Shown: positions 25,901 through 40,900 of the stretch, piece by piece
Numbering within the stretch: the first letter of the stretch is position 1
Layout: each line of letters begins with the position of its first letter
Source: Lichenostomus cassidix
Lineage: Eukaryota > Chordata > Aves > Passeriformes > Meliphagidae
Assembly: GCA_008360975.2 (NCBI GenBank)
Contig: CM039182.1
Span: 91,285,405 to 91,349,404 of the forward strand
DNA: 64,000 bases
Reading direction: 5' to 3'
Position numbers and translations under genes: made by a program
Notes under the pieces: model-generated
Told to the model about the DNA's origin: nothing
What the model saw: only the letters and a program-made list of their open reading frames with translations
The model's database searches: none

Positions 25901-28900
25901 CATTTTTATTTCATTACTACTTAGTTTTACCTTCAGATTTTCAGTTCGAACATTTAAGAAATAGAAATACAAAATATACTTAATTTTATCCAATGTAAAT
26001 GCAGAAACCTGAGTTGCTTTCAAGTGTGCTTATGTATCCAATTTTCCTTTTGAATTATTTTTTCAAGATGCTTTCTTCAATGAGTTTGTAGCTATCTTGT
26101 GATGCCAGTTTGAAATTTGTTCTTTTTACTTCAGTTACAAGTATGAAAATTCATCCATATGTCCTGCTGTGAGCCAGTAGAATGTAAAGTTTGTATTTAA
26201 AAGTAGAAAATTCTGAATACTTTTCTTAGTCAGTATGTTTTTCAGAACATATGTTCAATACCTGTATAAAGTGTGTAGGTGATATTCAGAAATTATTTCC
26301 TCAAAAATGTCTTGTTTTCCGCTCATGAGTATCAAGCACAGGCCTCAAAAAAGGTCAGAAAATATTCTCAAAACAGTATGGCTTCTTAGCAATTTAAATA
26401 CAAATTTGTATTCCTTCATGATAAATATTAATAGTAGTAATATCATAAACCCTCTTGCACCTCATGGGACAGCAAGATTACTGGGTCAAAAAGATGCGTT
26501 TTCTTCCTTACAGGCATTATACCTTAGTGAAAGCTTCAGCTGGAGTCTTGCATATTTATTGACATTTCTTCAAGGAATGCTTCTTTTCCTTGAGTCTGTC
26601 TACTTATCATGAAAAGTTTGGTACCCACAATTATTTAATCAGTATAAAATGTTTGAGAACGTGATGATGAATATATTTGACAAAACAGAAATTTTCATAC
26701 TTCTAGATGGAAGAATTATTTCAGTTATCTCAGATTTTGTGCAACTTTTGGGGAAAGGTTTTCTTCATCTCAGTGTTTTTCCACTACTGTAATATGAAGG
26801 GACAATAAGGTATATGGTTGTTTTTCTCCTTCAAAACATGAAGATGTTTGGAGTATTTGTTTTGGTGTTAATGTCTTAGTACGTGCAGCTTGCACCACGT
26901 TTCTACAGTAGGAGTTAAAAAAGCAATCACAAAATTTATTTGTGCTATAAGGAAGTATTGGTTTTAGTTCCTTCTTTCTGCACATAGCACAGTCTAGTAG
27001 CGGATCTCATTTGTAAGTCCTGTGCTTTCATGGTGCAGTTAAATATTTGCATTGCAAGTTAAGTGTATTTTAAGTGTGTTGTAGCAATTTACAAATGTGA
27101 CTACAGTTCCTGATCTGTTGAAGTATATCTGCTAAGTAACAAAGCCTATTTCTCAACTCTAAATAATATGCTTATCTGTGTTATGTTTAATTTACGTGTA
27201 ACTTATCCTATTAGATAAGATTTGTGTTGCTGCTGGAAAGTTATATTAGTAAAAGCCAAGAGGGTTTAAGAAGTTGGTATCTAACCCATTCAGTGTGTTT
27301 AGACATTAAGAACTGCTGAGCTCCTGTGAAAATAGTTACACTAAGACCTACTGTGGAAATTCTTTCCAAGTGTGAATGGTGATGCAGAGCTGTGTGCAGC
27401 AGCTGAAAAGTTCCTGCTTTCTAGAGGCTTGTGTGGATTTTCTCTGTAAACAAGCATTGTCCAAGATTACAAGCAGGATAAGTAGCTCTGTGGTCATCAG
27501 GCTGATCATATGTTCTTGAGGCCTTACAGGACAGCTAAAATCTCAGAACATTGAATTTGCAGAGTCACCTGCAGTAGGATCAGATGATCACCAACAAAAT
27601 TAATGTTGAAATACCCTATCCATTATTGTCTAGAGCAATATTCCAGCTGTTATTGTTAATTGTAGCTACTGCTTCAACTGTACACAAGTTAGGTCTAACA
27701 TTACATTGTAACAAAGCACCATGTGTGTACAAACAAAAGCATAACTTCTACTGCCGAACCTCCCCACTGCAGCACCATGGCAGTTGTCCCACACCCCACC
27801 CAAAGGATGATGGGGAGGTGTCTGCACTAATGGTTGCCATCAGCTGTTACTTCTCTGGGGATAATTTAGCCAGTGTGGATCCCAGTCCATATAGGTAGCT
27901 TCTCGCACCAAAGGCAGAGTCCTGCCTACTTGCTGCTTGGTAGTCATCAATGCCAGCATCTTCAGAAGAGCTCCCCTAACGATGGGCTGCTCAACTTGTG
28001 CATTGCATAGCTTGCTTAATCAGATAATATTTTGGCAGATTGTGTTGTTACGCTGCCTGATTAATCTCCAGACCTCACAGCTCAACCATTAGTTTTGTTT
28101 CTCTACAGTCGTCTTAAAGCCATAGTTCAGACACTGTCTCAGACAGTTGAAGTGCCACAAGAAGACTGCAAACTCCACTATAAATGTTAAATTTGCATTT
28201 AAGAATGGTATAGTGTTGAGTTACCAAGAGAGAAGTGCTGATACATATTTTGCATGCCAGCAGCTGGTGTGTTTTCAGCCTGGAGTGTAAGACAGTTGTA
28301 TGGTACCCAGGGGCCTCCATATGAGAAATGCGAAAGGATCAGTATTTTCACTGAGAAATGATTAGTGATCCACAAATCAGAAGGGATTAAAAATGATTGA
28401 ATGCTGCAAATCTCACCTGTGTGCCATTTGCAATGATAGTTTGAGGGCTGTTAACAGCGTCTCACTGTAGAAGTATCCCACCATTTTTGAAGTTGATCCT
28501 TAAGGAAAGCAGGGATCCAGTTTGGGTATTTTTTAAAAATCAAATATTTCATATACACTTGCAACAAATATTAGGAAACATTGTTTGTGACATGGACTGA
28601 GTCTTTTGATAAATTGTAAACAGTGTCAAAGACAGGTATATCCTGGAGCTTTGTTTTTAGTAGTCATGGTCCTACTATAGGTTCAGGATCGGTCTCAGGC
28701 TCTTCCAAAAAATGCAGAGAACCTTTCATCATTGGTTCCTGGTGATACATACAGCTGTTCTATGTGGGTTTATGTGGATGGTCTTTATGCTTTTAGCTGT
28801 GTTTTTCCCTTGGTGCCTCTTGAGCCATAAGCACATTTTCTTTGCACCTCGAGGGGTAAATAAGTCTCTGGAACATCAGCAGCATGTGTGTTGTGTGCTG

Positions 28901-31900
28901 CCGCATTGCAGTGCGAGGTGTCTCTGTGAATCTCTGGTCTTTGCCCAACTCCTTGACCTGTGCATTCCTGACAGTTCTCTTACGGAAATCTTCCCTTTCC
29001 TTTCCTGTTGTCTGTGTCAGCTGAGGAACCATACATCAGTTGAAAACATGAAGGCATCCAGTCCAAGCCCTGACTGTGCTTAGAGAAATGATGACTTTCT
29101 GACTGGCTTGCTCAGGATGGAAGCATTCATGTCCCAGACCACAATCTATATTATCCTACTCAAAAACTTGTGTGCTTGTCTCTCTCAAAGCAGAAATAAA
29201 TTGTAATTCACTGATACCTCTTTCCCCTGGGATAGAACTCACCTCCTATTCCACTGCAGTTTGAGAAAAAAATATCTGGGCCAGTTGCACTGAACATGAG
29301 AGTGCCCACCCATAAAATTGTGTGTTGCTATGGGATTTACATGAAGAGTAATACAAATGTTGCTTTGTAATTGAATGATTTGGCTGATGTGGTGTTTTGG
29401 TTTTTATAGTCTGATATGCCTATTGCATGCTGGGACTGAAGCAGTGTCAAGCGGAGATACAGAAGGAGATAAGACTGTAGCTAATTGAGTTAGAAAAACT
29501 GAAATTGTTTCCTGAAACAGCAATAAAAATTCAGGCAATTGAGGCTTTACTTAATTTTTTTAGCCAGGCAAGTCCTGTAAGTGACAGAAGGAATTTCTTG
29601 TCTCTGGGTAAAATCTCTGTGCCCACACACTGCTAGGCTGTGTGAGGTTGCTGAAATGGGATTTCATTTCTTTCTTCAGAGTGAAGTTATGAATATAAGT
29701 TATTCTTAAAGGTGCAAAATCTACCTGTAACATTTCTGCCTACATAATAGAGAATCACTAAAAGAGCCAGTTTTACTTTAAATGTGAAAGTATGTTACAT
29801 CTTTAGTTTATTTGTATAATTGTAGTACTGCTGTCATCTGAAATGGATTGACTGAATTGCAGTTCTTTTACTGTTCTTCTCCAGCTTTTGAACTGCAACA
29901 CTTAAAAGTCACACATAAGTTATTTCTTTACTGCTGAAACATACCTTACTAGTTTGCTTTCTCTTTTTAGGTGTCTTGGCTTTTTAATCCAGCGAGGAGT
30001 GAAATAACAAGTCTAGATAGTGGAAATATAGATGACATTTTAAGTGAGTACTTCAAATAATTTTTTTCTTTGTATGTCTGCAGTTTCTTATCTGTGTGAA
30101 TATTGCAGTGATATTAAATGAATATTCATACCCTTGCTTTGAATATATGAATTGCAATCAGCTTAGAAATACTGAATGCCTGTGGTCAAAATTAGCTGTC
30201 TGAACTAATGTATTGCAATAAGAATTTGAAGTGTCTTAAAAACAATAACTGGTGTCTTGTTTGCAGAAAGGAATGCTTGATTACATAACCAAAACATGAC
30301 CAGAGGGCATTTTAGAAGTTTCGCCCTGAAAAATAGCAGCAGCTGAAACCCATGGTGATGGGCCTTAAGTATCTTGCTTGTTTGGCTATGCCTTTGCTCA
30401 GGTTAAGCACTGTCCTGATTCTGGTGGCTCATAGAATGGAAATCTGTACATTTAACAGTCATGTTTTTCTTGTCTGAAATCTTCTCCTCAGAGAAGTATG
30501 CAACTTGCCTGTAACTGGTTGTTTTTGCAGGAAGAAGTTAGTACATTTTTCAAATATATCCAGGGGGAAAAGTCTTTATTAAGATCTGGACTAGAATCTG
30601 CCTTATGTTACAGGATTGCTTTGTGGTACGACATCTGTTAGTAAATACCTTTGTACAGTGGAAAATACAAAATCATTTTATAGAATGTAATTCATAAAAG
30701 GGAATACATGCCAAGTATAAGTGCTTTTAAAATTCATCTAATTACTTTCAATAAATCCTTTATGCTTTGGAGGTAGCCCCAAACTTTTCAGTGCTTGTTA
30801 TTTACCTGTTCAGTACTTGCATCCCTTGCTGATAATGAAAGTCTTAATACCATACTTTTAATCAAAACTGTAGTGTTCCCCAGCCTTCTCAAGAGTCATC
30901 TTTACCAGCATGCTGTCTTTTCCAGGCTTGCAGCATCCTAATCTTCATATGTAACTGCTCTGTAACTTTGTAAATTTTCTGCTTTGTCAGCATTTCTGTT
31001 TTATAAAGCTGTGGCTGATATTCTGTAATTTGGGTATGTTTCATTTTCATTCAAAAAATTTCTTTTTTTTCAATGTCTAGGCCAGTATTACTACTAAAAA
31101 TCGATTTAAAGCATGATTGGTTATTATATTTTGTAAAGATCATACTTTATTTTTGGACAGGAGATATATCCTTTTTTTATATTTTTTTAATTTTTTTTTT
31201 TCTTTGTATGTGAAAAGGAAGGTATAGGAACCTTATTTCACTATCTCATCATATGTATCCCTGTAGTAGTGGGGTTTTTTTTAGTGTCCCTTAGCATTTT
31301 TCTTTTTTGGGGGACTTAAGATTTTTTTGCTACCTTTTGCCTTAGTGTCCAGGTTAAGTAAGACAGGTAAGGACAGACCCCAGAGCAAGTTGCACAGGCA
31401 GGCTGCCTCTTGATTAGTTTTCTAACCCAAATAGTTGAGATTTCAGCTTTTAGGTGGTTTTTAATGCTTATGATTAATACAGCTAATGCTTAAGAGATAC
31501 TAGAGTGCAATTTCTGGATGTGAGTGCCTTAATTTTAAATCCAGAATTAATTTTTACTGCATGTGTCACTTAATTACTTCTTGTGTGTCTTAATACCTGA
31601 AGTATTTACATTTTTTGTCTTATATATCAATAAAGTCAATAGAACACTTGACTGAAGACCTCTTTCATCTCTTTCCCATTTGTCATAGATTATATTTTAG
31701 ATAAGATTTACCCTAGCAGTTTTCTAGCAATCAGACTGAGCTCTGTGCTGAGTAATCTAGAAATACTTGCTTTTATAGTCTTTTTTGCACATATTTTTAT
31801 AATCTCAGATAAAAGAACTGAGAAGTTTGCCTCACAATGTGACATTGGGCTTTTTCTTTTTCTTTCTTCTCAGACAATGCAGATGTTGCTTTAGTTAATT

Positions 31901-34900
31901 TTTATGCTGATTGGTAAGTTATTCAAGTTGGTTTTTTTTCTATGTTTAAACTTCTGTCTTTTGAAAGCTGTCATGTTTGGCTATAGTTTTCTAATTGAAA
32001 ATACAGTAGTATGTTGCTTTCCAACCAGTTTTTCTCTGGGTTTATGTCCCGATTGCTGCTCCTTCTGTGTATGCTTGCTTGGTTCACATTACAGTAGGGT
32101 ATAGTTTTGAAATATTACAACCTTAATTATGAACATTACTTTTAGGCATTCAGTGATAACCTCTCAGTGGAGCACACTGCCAGTCTGTGGTGTAACCTGA
32201 CTCTTGAATGAGAACAGATCAGTTTTCTCATGGAAGTTCTCTGCAATAAGGGTGGAGAAGACTGAGGGACAAGAAGCCATAGTAACATATACATTGTAAC
32301 ACATACATGCTATAAATGTGTAGCATGTAGCTGTGCTGCCCAGAGTCAGGTTTTTTCAGAAGGTGGACTTAAGCTTTCTCTGAATTTTGAGACCAAGGCT
32401 TGCTCTTCACTTACATGTTAGCTGTTGCAGACATAGCTGCATCCCCAGGCTGTCACGGTTCAGTTTAAGGGGGGTTTCAATGCAGGCTGGTTTGTTGCTG
32501 GTCTGTCTGTCTCCTCCTGAATGACAGAATATAAAATTATTTTATTGACATATTAGTAATGGGCTTGTGCACTGTTGTTACCCTAAACTCCCTGAAGCCA
32601 CCAAAGCACCTTTACCATCCTACAGCCTTTTTGTGGGCAAAAGGAGAGAATTTGCTTCAAAATGTGACATTACTGGAAGAAGGGACCTGTAGGGTTCTCC
32701 TTGTTCTTACTGCTGTAAAAGCACTCTGCTTAAATTCTGCTGAACTTGAACACTAATACAATACATAATACTTAAAACTTGTATTGTTGACCTGTAGAAA
32801 ATTACCTGTGATATTTCTTGAACGTGTTGGTGAATATTTGAATTTCAACAATCTGAGGAACTTCTTCTACTACATTTTTAAAATTACTTTCCCAGGGATA
32901 ATTCAGATAGAAAAAAATGAACAATGTACTTTCTGAATAGAATATATTTCTTAAAGGCTTATAATTGATTAATGATGTTTCATAGGGAGATAAAGCAGGG
33001 AAGCATGTCTTGAACTACATATTCTTTCAGAATTACTTTGTTTCTCTGCACCCACATTATGCAAGTTACTTTTGAACCAATTTTTATCCAGTCAGTAACT
33101 AGGATGATTACAGGTAGATGTGATTTTTCCAATAGCTTTTCTTTCTTTTCTTTTTCCTTCAAAGATTAAAATATACCAGTAGTCACTGATTAAAATATTT
33201 TAAAGTGATATTTTGAAGTTATGATTTTCTGTTCTATTCACAGGTGCCGCTTCAGCCAAATGCTGCATCCTATTTTTGAGGAAGCTTCTAACGTAATCAA
33301 AGAAGAATATCCAGATAAGAATCAAGTGGTGTTTGCTAGAGTAGACTGTGATCAGCACTGTAAGTAAATCCTGATTTAGGTTTTTTTGTGCTGTCCTGCA
33401 ACTAAGTTACTAATTGAATTGAAAAATATGCTAAATAGCTGTGTAAAGTGTAGCTGTACCTGTCCCATCATTTATCCCAAGGTTGCTTTTATTACATCAG
33501 CAAACCTCCTCTTCCAGATTTGTCAGGGCAATTTCCAATGTTTCTTTCTCATTACATCTGTAAACATCCTTTTTTTTAAATCAGTTCAGCCCACCTCATT
33601 TAATGAGGAAAAAAGAGCTGGGATTGTGAATTGAATTGGCTCATTGAGGTGTCAGAGAAGCACTAGTGCAACAAAAGTGCAGATCTTCACAACCAAGAAG
33701 AGAAAGGGGTAATCTGCCATGGGCAGCATGAAGAATATGTTCTGCTCAGGTCTTCCTTCCACCTCAGAGTCGTGGTGGGAGCTGTAAGTTTCCTTTCACA
33801 CAGCCAGGCTGGGATCAGAGCTTTGTTTTGCTGTTGTTCCACATGCCAGCAAACAGTTCCCTGTTTGGGTTGGGTTTTCCCCATGCCTAGACATACAGGA
33901 AAATGATATGCAAAATCTTATTTTATGCTAGTACTAATCCCTAAAATTCCTTTTAAATCCCTTAATAAGTAAAATGTGAGGAACATCTGCTGCACACTGA
34001 AAGGCAAATAGATAGCACCAGGATTTTTATTATACTAGCGGATCCACTGTGTTGTTTTACACTTCTTGGAGAACAGCATTTCTAGGAATAATTTCTTTAC
34101 AATGGCTTGTGATTCCCAAAGAGCATTAAGAACAGCAATTCAGTGTAATCAATACTGATTATACTATCTGGGCTTTACAAAATGGTTAATTTGTAGGAAC
34201 AAGAATCTCTGGAAATTGGCTCATCTTTTCAGATGACAACAAAATTTTATAGAAAGATAATGACAACAAAACTTTATAGAAAGATTTTACTAAAGACTCT
34301 AGTAAAATCAGCTTGTGTTGTTGAGTTTTATTGTTAAGGTTTAAATTAACTGCTGGAGTCCTTTCTTTGGTTGCTGTAGCTTTAGTTGCATGAATAACTG
34401 AGAGTCTGAGCTTCTGGATACCCAGTGTTTAGTTATGAGATATTCTGGTGTGAGCAGCTACATAGTTAAGAAAACATTTTTTCTGCCTCCCACCCAATGT
34501 TTGAAACACTTTAAAAGTTTGTTGCTTAATCTTCTGGTATGCTCTTTGATTTAAGGTAATTGGAGCTTGTTACAGAGATCTAAGATGAGGAGATGCTATA
34601 GAAGAGGTTGTTGTCCTTCTCCTGGCAGTACATGTAGTGGGCTAGAATAGTAGGAGGCAGCCAGGAGTTTTGGTCTTTCTTTTTATTTCTGGAATACCAT
34701 TAGTGCTCTGTATTTACTATTTTTGTCCTTCATTTAAATTTAAGTAGATGAGCATGACTGCTGCTGCAGAAGGTGTAAAATGTGAGAATTAAAAATAAAA
34801 CCCTTTAATGACAGGCAATTTATATTGCCTTTTTGCATTAAAATAACAAAGTTGTATATGTCATTCTTAGTTTCTGGTTTTAATTTGCTGGGTTGTAAGC

Positions 34901-37900
34901 AATCGTACATTTCATTGCACACAGTTACTGGGTATGTCCTAAAGTTTTAGGTATTTTAACTTGGATTTTAATGTGTGCAATAGCAGCTTTTTATTAAGAG
35001 AGTGGATGTTACTGTATTATCAAGGTTGGGCCTCCTGCAGTATTTTGCTGAATTCTGGAGTCAAGATTGTTAGTGGTTTGGGGTTTTTTTACTCAAGTTT
35101 TATATTTTTGTACGTGTTTACATATTTTAGCAACACAGGAAGGTTTATGTCAGTATTTTGGTGTTTGGTATGCCTGCAGATTTCATACCACTAGTAATTC
35201 ACTATTAAATGATGCTCTAGAGATGGTGGATTATTTGCATTACAAATGATCTGTTTCTTTTTGAGGCCAAGACTCTGTAGGGAATCCAGGTAGCTGATTT
35301 CTGGCCACTCAAAAACAGCTTTCAGAATGGTCACTCAGGCATAGCTACTTTCTATTTAATGCACTATTATTGAAGCACACTGCAGGGCCCAACAGCTCAC
35401 ACCAGCTTCTGAGGGTAAAGCAAATTAAAGAGAATTATTGATGCACTGCCAAATGTTTGATGGCTAACGACAAAACCATCATTCTGTCTGCTCTTACAGC
35501 CAATATAAAGATGTTTTTCTGGAAAGTGATAGTCCCTTATGTGAAAAAATAAGAAATATACATATTAACACTATTTTCAGCCTTTGTATGTGTTACATTT
35601 TATACCAGTTTATAGTATTGTGGAATATAATTATACCTGAAATGTGTAAGTTAACTCACCAGGCTGTGTTTAAGCTGCTGTGGAACATACACTAGAGGTA
35701 CATCTGAAGCAGATAGTTAAAGCAGGTACTCTTTGTTTTTCCAAGACCACATACTTTTATAACTCAGAAATGTCTGAGTTCTGCTACATTGTGTCTTGTT
35801 AAAATCGTTGATGGTTTTGGTATGTTCAGTTTAGTAATTCACCTATCTTAAATATTTAAGACCTTTCATCTAAGTATAATACCTAGTAAAAGTGATCTTC
35901 CATATAAAATTACAGAAAATCTTATGCATAGACATTATTAGAAAGGTTTTTTTTTAGTCATTTGTGGTTTTTGGTTTGGGGTTTTTTTGGGTGGTTTTTT
36001 TTACTTGCTTGTGGTTCAGGGTTTTTCTAAATCATTTGTGTTAAGCAGCAGTGTTGGAAACTCACTTGGTACAATAGATTTCCTATGCTTCTGTTTTCTG
36101 TGAGTGAATATTGCAATCTAGAACTCATGTTTCTCTGGAAGAGAGTATATTTTGGACAGTTTCTCTGAATTCACCATTAGGAGCTGTGGTACAGAATTCT
36201 TGTAAATTGAAGTATATATTTTGGGGATTTGAATCTACTGCACCATGATTTCTTTTGGTTTCTGAGTTAAATAAAAAATAGTAGCTATTTAGAACAGATC
36301 TTTGTGCCTCCAAACATAAATCACCTTCTCACTGATGGTATGTAAGGAGGTGCTTTGCTGGACAGACTGTTTAGGGAACTGTTGTTCTTCCTTTCAGAAT
36401 GTGTTTGGGAATGGTATTTTCCCTCGCTGTTGTGAGCTGCTGCTCTCTCTGGGTCTGGCTGTTCCTGCAGTGTGTGCTCATGTTGCTAATGTTAGTCTGC
36501 AGTCATGAGATTGGGTTGGTACTGTGCCTTTGGTAAGCAAAAGAACTCAATGATAACAGATTTGGAAGTTCATGAAGGAGCTATATATGAAACTCTAAAT
36601 AAGCATGAGGATTTCATTGCATTCTTGTCACTTTGCTTGGAAAAAAATCAGTCTGAGAGAGTTATCTTTGGATAAAATAAAAAGTGTAAGTGATTTGGAG
36701 AGGTTGTTGATGGCACTCCTCAGGAGAGCTGTTTTATTAGTCTGTCAGAGAAGGTTGTGGGATGCCTACTGATGAGGCCCTGCTCAGAGCAGGCATGGCT
36801 GTTGTGAATGCTCCTTTGCAGCAGAAGGTGATTTAAATTTGCTGTTACCTGAGTTTGATACAGAATATTGATTGCTTTTCTTCTACCTGTTTGGTCCATT
36901 ATCCACATCACCAGTACCACAGTCATTGGAGTAGGATGCCTAGTTTAGATGGTTTCCCAAGTTCCTTTCTAATTCTGCTTCTATGAGTATTCCCAGGGCT
37001 TATGATTTCTTGCAAGTGTCACAAGAGTAGTAGTTTAACTGGGGAGAATTAATGGTGTATTATGAAAGTAAAAAAGTACCTATCAAAGGCAGATTCCATT
37101 TGTCAGCTGTAGTGTACCCTGGTGGGTAGCCTTGAGGGACTTCAAAAGATGTTGATTGATGTCAAGTGAGCAAGCAGAATACTCATTTGGTAGTTCCAGC
37201 TTCAAGTATACAGCTGAAAGAATTTGTTACTGTTGAGATGGAAGCTATTGCAGAAGGGTAAGGAAGACTTAAGATGATTTGACACACAAAATAAAGATTA
37301 GTGTTAGATCCAGAAAATTCAGGCTCTCTCTGTATGTAGCTGTGGAACTCCTACAACCATCATTTAACACCAAAGTTAGGAAATGCAGTAGCTTGGGTTT
37401 GTGCTTGCTCTTCCTCAGACAACATAAAGACACCACCCCCCTCTCCCCTAGAAAAAGGGATGCTAAGTATTTTCAGAAGTTTTTACAGGGTTTCAGTTTT
37501 GAAATTTTGATTTTCTTTCAGATAACTTTTCAGGCTGTTGTAGTCCTCTGTTCAGCAAGTGAATTCTTCAGGTGGTGCCTTATATTATGAGGTAGGCATT
37601 TAGGATAACTATCAGTATTGTTCAAGTCCTAGTGGCCATGTTTTTTGAGAGTCACTCCTGCAGACTTAAAGTCTAAATATTTATTTAGTCATAGTATGAA
37701 AAAGGGCCCTGAAAGATTAGAACAGTGTACTGAGTTAACACCTGACCCTTGTAAATATTGCTGGTCCTTCAGTGGGAAGGACCTTCTCAAGTACATTGTG
37801 GGTGGGAGACTACTTCAGTATAGTGTATCTTGGTGCAGTTTTTCAACACATTCTTCACTGTACATTAAATTTCAATTTGATGGCAACGGAATTGAGATTC

Positions 37901-40900
37901 TTGGTGACGTGATCTGAAATCTATCTAGCTGAACTTTGGATAGCATGTTGTGGTGTTAACCTAGAATGGTGGAGTCTGGAGCATTCTGGAAAACCAGTCG
38001 CTGGCTGTGTGCTTGCTTGAAGCTGTAGCTTGGGCAATGTGAGTACACACCATGAGAAAAGCCTGACACACTCCAAAAAAATGGGCTTTGGCATTCCTTT
38101 GAATAAAGGAACACACAATGCTCTGACAATGGAGAAGTGGCTGACAGTACAAGAGATATGATAAAGATATGGATCACAAATGATAGCTCATAAAACCTGC
38201 TTTCTTAGAGGATCTTACTCAGAAGGTGACATGGGAGACTGTCTTAGAAAATGAGTGCAAATGTCAGGTTTCACATAGAAGTTTCTTTCAAAACAAGAGC
38301 TGCTCTCTCTTCCCTGTTGTAAGAATGAGCTTTGCTCATGGGAAGTATCAATACTAGGTATCTGTGAAGAGAACTGAGTGACTGTAAAATACTCCTGTTG
38401 GAGTTGGCAACATGAATAGTAGAAAAAGTCTGGGTAGTTTAGAAATGGTTGCATGTCAACAGGTAAATGTGCAAACTGGGGAGGAGGAATCACCTGAGTC
38501 TAACAGTCATTGCTGTGCTCAAAGTTTCTTATTTGTAGAAGAAAAGAACATGATCAAGTACATCAATAGCTTCCTGTCATAACTAATGTGAAACCATTCT
38601 AGTAGCACAAACACTAGATTTGTGATTTAATGACTAATTCAGCAAAATATAAGCACAAGGTTTATTCCTTTTAGGTACCTTCATATCTGAAGAAAATAAA
38701 AAGTCATAAAGTTGTAGCTGGGAAACTTGGTTTTTAAGTAGGGTTGCCCTTGTCTGTTTCAAATACCTCTTTTCATCAGAAAATGGGCAGGGGGAATGTC
38801 TGGAAATATTTTTAAATTTAATTTAGAATTTACTATAACTAATGCAATCCGTGAATGAGTTCAAACAATATTCCATGTATTTGCATTGTGTATTTCCAAT
38901 TTTAAAAGGAATATAATTCTGTAGTTGTAGTGCTTATGCTAACTCTACCTGTATCAAATGCCAGGGCTTAATGAAGCATTTAAGGTTTACTCTATTTGAC
39001 TTCTGAATTAATTCAAACAATTTTTCATGTACTTGCATTTTATTTTTGTAAAAAGATGGTTTTCAAATACTTACTTGTGTAGGATTGTCATTTCTCTGTG
39101 CTAGTTCAAATATGAGCATTCATGGAATCTCAATGTAATTTGTAAAGATCATGCAAGTACTGACTTATGAAATAATGTTTGAATTCAGCTTTGACAGTGG
39201 ACATTTATTATCATTAATTTTTTACACAACTTCAGCCCTTGATGAAGATCCACGTCCCTGGGGACTGCAATTTCCATCTTGGAGATGCAGGGTTTGACCC
39301 CCCTGAATGTCCATTCTTCAACCCTTGCATCCTCCTATAGCTGTGGAAATAACCTGAAGGAAAAGTCCATGCTGTGACACAAAGTAGTGTGGGTTTGGGT
39401 GTCCTCTTGCTGTGCAGTTCTGTAACAAGAAGAGTCTGTAATCTCAATGTGTTTCTGTGAAACCTTGACATGTAGTGCTCCTTGTCCCTTATCAGACTCT
39501 GGTCAAGTCTGGATCACATCATGTACTGTCAGATCAAAGGTCCTTCTATCAGCAGGGGAGGAGGGCAGCAATTGCCTGGTTTGCAGATGTTGTTTGTCTT
39601 CTACCAAGCAAATATAAAGTGATTCCTCCCCTGCTATACTTGCTACCTTCTTGCAGGCAGCTCTTAGGTACTTTAACTAAAAAGTGGTAGAGTTTAATGG
39701 AAGAAAACATTATTAATCTAATGCTCATTAATGTTGAATATATTGGCATCCTCCCTTGAGAAATTTGTATTAATTTGAAATAAAAGTACTCTTCACTGAG
39801 GACATAAAATGTTTTACCTTAATTTTAACTGTAATTAGTGCATTATGAAATGTACTTCTGGGATATTTAGGAAACAAGTCAAAGCCTTTGTCTTAGTCAA
39901 AACTGATAGGCTGAATTCTGTGATTATAGTGATGCAAAGCTTTCTAGGAACTTGTCTAAGCTGGTGAATCTTTGACGTTTCCTTGGGAGATGTTAGAGAA
40001 CATTTTTTTGAAGCAGACCTTGTTCTTATTCCTTTCTTATACGCATTTTGTTTTCAGTTCTCAGACCCATCTAAACTGTGCAACTGATACAAAGGCTGTT
40101 TTCAGTAGCTAAAGCTGCAAGTAGGATTAGTATTGTTCCAGCAGCAGTTGCAATTACTAATAGTTTCACTGAGAGTTCTTCCAGGCCGCACGGAATTCAG
40201 ACTTCTCCATTCTCTTTGAAAAAAAAGCAAGTAGATAGAAAGCAAATCTGCTTTGTGGTAAACATGTAACTGAGAAGGGACATTTTGTCAGAAAGGATTC
40301 ATTTTCACATCATTCAGTGCTATGCCACATGTGCTGATGGACCCCGTTTGGTTGTCTTCCTGCTCTGGGCTAATCCAGGTCACCTGAAGTGTACCCTGTG
40401 ACTTGTAAGGAGTCCATGAAAAGTAAGGACATACATGCAGCCCACACTTGCAATGCCTTCTTCTCTGTTGACTGAATGAAACTTCTCTGTCTCCATCTCT
40501 AAATTCACCATCTCTGTCTTTACTTGAGATAGGAAAGAAGGGGAAGTGTGGTGGGTGTGGTTGACTGGAATGATGAATGCCAGTACATGTTACTTAGTTG
40601 TGTGAAGCTCTGTGTCATCCAGATGTAGAAGGAGACTGGTCTGCATGTGTAGATGTGAGTGAAGATCTGTCTTGAAGGGAATGATGATACTGGTTGATCA
40701 GAGAGGTGTTTGCATTAATTTAGAAACCTGGAATTTTGTGTTTGTTCAAAACCTGAACATATCAGAACTGTAACAGCAGCCTTCTGGCCTTCAAAGGCTT
40801 CAAGAAATACTTTGCTCAGGGTTTACATTTTCTAAAATTATAGACAAGACAGTTATATTTCCAGCATTGCAATTGAGATGAAAATCATAGCAAGTTTAAA

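Larger units (their letters stand above)
10986..29970 (+). other. ERP44: ERP44 intron 1 (18,985 bp)
   Basis: This is the longest intron in the window. Its first 400 bases belong to the CpG island. It contains a sense CR1 fragment (11390-11621), an old antisense CR1 (16455-18185), a perfect hairpin (18191-18214) and an (AAC)n run (20695-20711). The rest is AT-rich. Open frames up to about 120 codons occur, but none shows a recognisable domain. GC-richer patches near 13430-13630 and 27740-27960 may be decayed transposon pieces I could not name. Confidence 0.85.

Noticed and set aside
32451..32475. TGTCACGGTTCA motif resembling the start of some passerine LTRs
   Set aside because: Only about ten bases match, and no LTR body, poly(A) signal or matching end follows, so it could be chance.
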